Assembly: GCF_002975175.1 (NCBI RefSeq)
Contig: NZ_PCNZ01000005.1
Location: 1 to 64,000, forward strand
Reading direction: 5' to 3'
Length of the DNA stretch: 64,000 nt
Source: Bacillus sp. MYb209
GTDB lineage: Bacteria; Bacillota; Bacilli; Bacillales; Bacillaceae_G
The translations under genes and the position numbers were made by a program. The stretch's first letter is position 1. Every line of letters starts with the position of its first letter. Positions 60,721 through 64,000 of this stretch are shown one piece after another. Below the pieces are notes generated by a model, which did no database searches, was not told the origin of the DNA, and saw only the letters and a program-made list of their open reading frames with translations.

Positions 60721-61218
60721 ATGCAGAAAGTACAACTTTCTTGGAGTTTATATGAAAATGAGTTATCCACAATCGAAAAATATTGTAAAAATTGTAGGCG
60801 CACTGCCCTTTTTACTGATACGAATATTCGCAGGCATAACGCAAATGGAAAAAACATATACCGATTTGCAATTTATAAATGTCCGAAAGATCATACGTGG
60901 AACCAAAAGCTTCACATTTATAAATCATTTACTGATCACGTCGAAACTGTCGATATGGCTCAGCAAGAACAAACTGAAACAAGTACTACCATTTCCATTA
61001 CACAATACAAAGAAAGTGGTATAGCCGAAATAACGATCGTATTAGACATAGTTTTTGGTTTCCACCGGATTGATAAAGTGTTATCCACATATATTTCAGA
61101 TTGGAGCCGTACACTCATTGTGGATAAAATTAAAAATGGGTATATCCAATTGAACGGGCAACAAATGAAACCAAATACAACACTTTCTGAAGGTGATTTT
61201 ATTTCAATTTTCTTGTAA
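60721..61218 (+). CDS. S4-domain RNA-binding protein with N-terminal zinc-ribbon-like part
   Basis: The 165-aa protein has a possible zinc site at the N-terminus (YCKNCRRTAL near 18-27, then CPKDH near 54-58) and a C-terminal S4 RNA-binding domain (FHRIDKVLSTYISDWSRTLI near 111-130, then GYIQLNGQQMKPNTTLSEGD). S4 domains bind structured RNA, often rRNA. ATG 60721 follows GAGGTGAAGG. It is co-transcribed with the GNAT gene 11 bases downstream and preceded by an attenuator-like leader. Confidence 0.8.
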   Translation: MQKVQLSWSLYENELSTIEKYCKNCRRTALFTDTNIRRHNANGKNIYRFAIYKCPKDHTWNQKLHIYKSFTDHVETVDMAQQEQTETSTTISITQYKESGIAEITIVLDIVFGFHRIDKVLSTYISDWSRTLIVDKIKNGYIQLNGQQMKPNTTLSEGDFISIFL

Positions 61219-61229
61219 AGGAGACGATT

Positions 61230-61751
61230 ATGCTAAAAATAAAAAAAGGCACAATTGATTTATTGGACGAATTAAATTTGATGTATACAGAATGTAAAGA
61301 AGCACTCTTACAGAATCAAATTTACCAATGGGACGATTCTTATCCGACGCTCGAACATATTTCCTATCATTTAGAACAGGACGAATTGTATTGTCTATTC
61401 CAAGACCAAGTACTTGTCGGCGCTGTTGTCTTAAACGAAGCAGAGTCTCCAGAATACAAATTGATTGACTGGTCAGAAACATACGGACGCTTTCTTATCG
61501 TTCACTCTTTCGTCATCCATCCGCTCGCGCAAGGAAAAGGATATAGCAAAGTACTATTATCCTTTTGGGAAGATGAAGCAAGACGGGAGGGTTACAAAGG
61601 AATACGCCTAGATTGCTTTACAGGTAACCCTGTTTCATTAAGCCTATATGAAAAAAACAATTATATTTGCCGAGGTGCTGTTTATTTTGAGAGTAAACAG
61701 CCTCCTCATAATTGGTATAACTGCTATGAAAAAATCCTCTTACAATCGTAA
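61230..61751 (+). CDS. GNAT family acetyltransferase
   Basis: The 173-aa GNAT protein has the acetyl-CoA signature VHSFVIHPLAQGKGYSKVLL (near 91-110) and SLSLYEKNNYICRG near the C-terminus. The substrate is unknown. It is second in an operon with the S4 protein, which hints at modification of a ribosome-related or stress target. ATG 61230 follows AAAGGAG. Confidence 0.85.
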   Translation: MLKIKKGTIDLLDELNLMYTECKEALLQNQIYQWDDSYPTLEHISYHLEQDELYCLFQDQVLVGAVVLNEAESPEYKLIDWSETYGRFLIVHSFVIHPLAQGKGYSKVLLSFWEDEARREGYKGIRLDCFTGNPVSLSLYEKNNYICRGAVYFESKQPPHNWYNCYEKILLQS

Positions 61752-61762
61752 GAGGATTTTTT
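61729..61762. terminator. Terminator GNAT gene/yutD
   Basis: AAAAAATCCTCTTAC and GTAAGAGGATTTTTT around AATC; the hairpin includes the GNAT stop codon and abuts the convergent yutD stop. Confidence 0.9.
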
Positions 61763-62064
61763 CATTTCTTCACTTTTCGTAATACAAAGTGTGCACAACC
61801 GAAGTTACAGTACTCGTATAAATACTCTGATAAAGTACTAATTTTCGTATCATATGTCGAACGTTGATTACTATCATCAAAGAATCCACGCAATCTAAGT
61901 TGCTCATAACCCCAGTCTCCAACGATATAATCATATTTATTTAAAATTTCTGCATAGCGCTCTTTAAGTGCTTCTTCACTAAAACCGTCACGAAAGTTTT
62001 TAATTACTTCGTACTGAACATTATTAACGCTCACCGTAGTATGAATCTCTTGCTTTTGCTCCAT
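61762..62064 (-). CDS. yutD: YutD family protein (DUF1027)
   Basis: The 100-aa protein has the YutD pattern (EVIKNFRDGFSEEALKERYA and DYIVGDWGYEQLRLRGFF). Soluble; function unknown. ATG 62064 follows GAGAGGAAG. Conserved neighbour of yutC in Bacillus. Confidence 0.87.
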   Translation of the reverse strand: MEQKQEIHTTVSVNNVQYEVIKNFRDGFSEEALKERYAEILNKYDYIVGDWGYEQLRLRGFFDDSNQRSTYDTKISTLSEYLYEYCNFGCAHFVLRKVKK

Positions 62065-62182
62065 TATGAACTTCCTCTCTAAGCATTCTTCTTTTTATCG
62101 TATCACAAAGCATAACAACCAACAATTTCAAATACAAAAAATTGAAAATTAGTGCATGCTATGGAGAAGGAGGTGATACATC

Positions 62183-62761
62183 GTGAAAAAGCAAATTATA
62201 CTCTCTCTTCTCACTCTTTCCTTCTTTGCAGGCTGCCAATCAACTAATAAAGCCGAAATGGAGCGTGAAGAAGGAAGTCGTGTTCTTGTTTCCAACAAAA
62301 ACGACATGTATCATACGGAAAACACAAATACAAGGTTAACGAGATTCGGTTATTCTTCTAAACAGAAGCATGAAGTATCTAACAAACAAGTAGGCGCTAT
62401 TAACCGTGAGAAAGTCGCCGAAATGATTACGAGCATGACAGTCAAACTTCCTGATGTCACCAATGCCGCTACACTCGTTACCGACGATGAAGTGTTCGTT
62501 GTATACCGTGCAAACACAACGGATCCGAAACTCGTAACAGATCAAGTATATAAAACAGCTTTGTCCATCGTCCCTCGCTATTATAAAGCATATGTATCAA
62601 CAAACCAAAAGTTGATTTCTCAAATTCAAGGTCTCCAATCTGGTAGCTTAAACGATAAAGAATATGAACAAAGTCTTGATATGTTAAAACGTGAAATGAG
62701 CGATAATCCTCATTTGAACAATACGGGGGATCAAACTTTAAATGATATGATAAAAAAATAA
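62183..62761 (+). CDS. yutC: Sporulation lipoprotein, YhcN/YlaJ family (YutC)
   Basis: The 192-aa lipoprotein has signal and lipobox LSFFAGC (Cys18) and a YhcN/YlaJ domain (EMITSMTVKLPDVTNAATLV, near 75-94, then DDEVFVVYRANTTD). Members are found in the spore inner membrane or cortex region. The start is GTG 62183 after GAAGGAGGTGA. Divergent from yutD. Confidence 0.87.
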   Translation: MKKQIILSLLTLSFFAGCQSTNKAEMEREEGSRVLVSNKNDMYHTENTNTRLTRFGYSSKQKHEVSNKQVGAINREKVAEMITSMTVKLPDVTNAATLVTDDEVFVVYRANTTDPKLVTDQVYKTALSIVPRYYKAYVSTNQKLISQIQGLQSGSLNDKEYEQSLDMLKREMSDNPHLNNTGDQTLNDMIKK

Positions 62762-62789
62762 AAAGGTGGAGAAAACCTCCACCTTTTTA
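62760..62789. terminator. Terminator yutC/merR
   Basis: AAAGGTGGAG and CTCCACCTTT around AAAAC, shared by convergent genes. Confidence 0.85.
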
Positions 62790-63521
62790 CTATTTCTTAC
62801 GATTTGCATAAACCTCCATCGCATCACACATAAACTGCGCTAAACCTTCACCAAACTTATCAATATTTTTCGTAAAGTGCTCATCAGCAACATACATTTG
62901 ACCGAGTCCCTTAAATGCCTCTAATGAATATTCACCGAAGTTTTGCAAGTAATCGTACCATACCCCGATTGCTTCTTGCGCCTCTTTAGAATCCGGTGCT
63001 CCATTTCGAAGTGTCGCTAGATTTCTGTAAATAGTATTAAACTCCTCCTGTTTCTCTGTAGACATACCCTTCGCTGTTTTATTCGCTTTATCTACAGCCT
63101 CATCTCCCCATCGTTCACGCGCTTCTTCTTCGTACAGGTTATGGCTAAAATCAAATCCTTCAAATTTCTCTTTATTCGTCATCTCAATCTCTCCCTTTGT
63201 ATGCTGAATTGTTTTATTAATTGTCGCTATCACTTTATCCAACCTAGCTCGCTTTTCAAGAAGCATTTTCTTATGAAGCTGTAATGCCTCTTCACGGTCG
63301 AATGAAGGACTCATGATAATTTCCTTAATCTTCTTTAAAGGGAAGCCAAGCTCTTTAAAAAATAAAATTTGCTGTAGTGTTTCTAAATTTTCATTGGAAT
63401 ACAGACGATATCCAGACTCTGTCGTCTCATCTGGGGTTAACAACCCAATTTCATCGTAATGATGCAGTGTGCGCACACTAATTCCAACTAAATTAGCTAC
63501 TTCTTTTATCCTCATTGTCAT
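62790..63521 (-). CDS. MerR regulator with TipAS-type drug-binding domain
   Basis: The 243-aa protein has an N-terminal MerR winged helix (IKEVANLVGISVRTLHHYDE, near 5-24) and a coiled coil (about 75-110). The C-terminal TipAS domain (EARERWGDEAVDKANKTAKG onwards) binds thiopeptide or other drugs in relatives such as Mta and TipA. It probably activates its own gene by untwisting a 19-bp-spaced promoter. ATG 63521. Confidence 0.9.
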   Translation of the reverse strand: MTMRIKEVANLVGISVRTLHHYDEIGLLTPDETTESGYRLYSNENLETLQQILFFKELGFPLKKIKEIIMSPSFDREEALQLHKKMLLEKRARLDKVIATINKTIQHTKGEIEMTNKEKFEGFDFSHNLYEEEARERWGDEAVDKANKTAKGMSTEKQEEFNTIYRNLATLRNGAPDSKEAQEAIGVWYDYLQNFGEYSLEAFKGLGQMYVADEHFTKNIDKFGEGLAQFMCDAMEVYANRKK

Positions 63522-63543
63522 GCGTATCTCCCCCTTAATACAT

Positions 63544-63574
63544 ACGATAAAGTATGACGCAACGTTAGAGTCAA
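63544..63574 (-). promoter_or_regulatory. MerR-type promoter with 19-bp spacer and operator
   Basis: On the minus strand TTGACT (63574-63569), a 19-base spacer and TATCGT (63549-63544). The spacer holds the imperfect dyad TGACTCTAACGTTGCGTCA (63573-63555), typical of TipA/Mta-type MerR operators. The start codon at 63521 is about 20 bases downstream, so autoregulation is likely. Confidence 0.8.
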
Positions 63575-63671
63575 TAAAAATTTCATTTTGTTTTTGAAAG
63601 ATTCATCTCTCCACATTCTCCTACATTTCATGCATAATATATATGTACATACATTAGAAAGCGGTGAAAGT

Positions 63672-64000
63672 ATGGTTTCAAATACTGTAATTGCCAGTAT
63701 CATAATTCAACTCGTTGTTTCGGTTCTGGTCCCAATTATTGTACTCGTTTATTTCCGTAAGAAATATAATATTAATTGGAAAATAGTTGGCGTTGGTATC
63801 CTTATCTTTATCGGGTTTACCCAAATTCTCGAAACACCATTCCAATTATTCATGCGTGGTAATCCCACAACAGCTGAATTTTTAAAGAACCCATTTATCT
63901 TTTCGATTTTCGGCGGACTAACTGCTGGTATTTTTGAAGAACTAGGTCGTTTCGTTGCCTTTTACTACTTACTAAAAAAATATCGAGATTATAAAGACGG
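63672..64000 (+). CDS. YhfC family intramembrane protein, 5' part
   Basis: The frame is open from ATG 63672 to the window edge (109 codons). It has helices at about 4-26 and 35-52, then GGLTAGIFEELGRFVAFYYL (near 78-97). The EExxR-type motif resembles the glutamic-type intramembrane protease (YhfC) family. The ribosome site is AAAGCGGTGAAAG. The C-terminal part, with the other active-site residues, is outside the window. Divergent from merR. Confidence 0.8.
   Translation, partial: MVSNTVIASIIIQLVVSVLVPIIVLVYFRKKYNINWKIVGVGILIFIGFTQILETPFQLFMRGNPTTAEFLKNPFIFSIFGGLTAGIFEELGRFVAFYYLLKKYRDYKD

Overview
The window is chromosomal DNA of a Bacillus cereus group organism (B. cereus, B. thuringiensis or B. 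anthracis type). Four things point there: low-GC Firmicute genes with strong AGGAGG-type ribosome sites; a gene order that follows the B. subtilis yug-kap-yui-yum-yut block (yugO-yugN-pgi-yuzA-yugI-alaT-alaR-yugF-yugE-patB-kapB-kapD, then pepA/yuiC/yuiB/ndh/yumC, then dapF/yuzB/yutJ/yuzD/yutI/yutH/yutG/yutF/yutE/yutD/yutC); many copies of the roughly 155-bp bcr1 repeat known from this group; and an AlkD whose length and catalytic residues fit the B. cereus enzyme. Species cannot be decided from the window.

Layout. 1-530: the extreme 5' end of a 16S rRNA gene on the minus strand with its leader and two tandem promoters, then a bcr1. 0.5-16.5 kb: mgtC, a K+ channel, pgi, a translation-related S1 protein, an alanine aminotransferase with its Lrp regulator, a 2-hydroxyacid dehydrogenase, a hydrolase, a cystathionine-lyase-like enzyme, a SodC-like lipoprotein that lacks metal ligands, kapB/kapD (sporulation phosphorelay modifiers), an ArsB/NhaD transporter and alkD. 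16.5-31 kb: a glycine T-box and glyS, a thioesterase, bioY behind a BirA operator, galU-pgcA, the diadenylate cyclase cdaS, pepA, a 3D-domain protein, a nudix-yuiB pair, ndh and yumC. 31-43 kb: an MFS pump, a winged-helix protein, then a gene graveyard at 35.1-37.4 kb with at least four decayed fragments around one intact acetyltransferase, then an A-type Fe-S carrier, dapF, yuzB, a second NADH-dehydrogenase-like protein, a Spo0E-like phosphatase and a FetAB-type transporter. 43-48 kb: an accessory patch of SUKH/SMI1-type and DUF7660-type orphan immunity-like genes plus an AadA-like nucleotidyltransferase. 48-64 kb: yut genes, a two-gene MacB/FtsX-type ABC system, a quinone reductase, class II FBPase glpX, an S4-domain/GNAT operon behind a structured leader, YutD, YutC, a MerR regulator and the start of a YhfC membrane protein.

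Repeats. bcr1 occurs at least eight times (374, 7482, 9614, 18303, 31772, 38921, 45100, and a deleted inverted copy at 55474). Two further copies (7622 and 9764) are partial tandem pieces. Each end carries ATAAA. At 45100 bcr1 has split a small gene, and removing the repeat with one ATAAA restores a perfect reading frame. A different 276-bp element at 1261-1536 has 12-bp terminal inverted repeats and an 8-bp target duplication. A third GC-richer repeat sits at 16736 (inside the glyS leader) and 48787.

The most promising unexplained item is the 60.43-60.71 kb leader. It has its own promoter, a six-codon upstream ORF whose stop codon lies in a sequence that can pair in two alternative ways, and a strong intrinsic terminator, all ahead of an operon for an RNA-binding S4-domain protein and an acetyltransferase. 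This looks like ribosome-mediated attenuation and I do not recognise it as a described element. All searches that would settle these points remain to be run; nothing here comes from a database.
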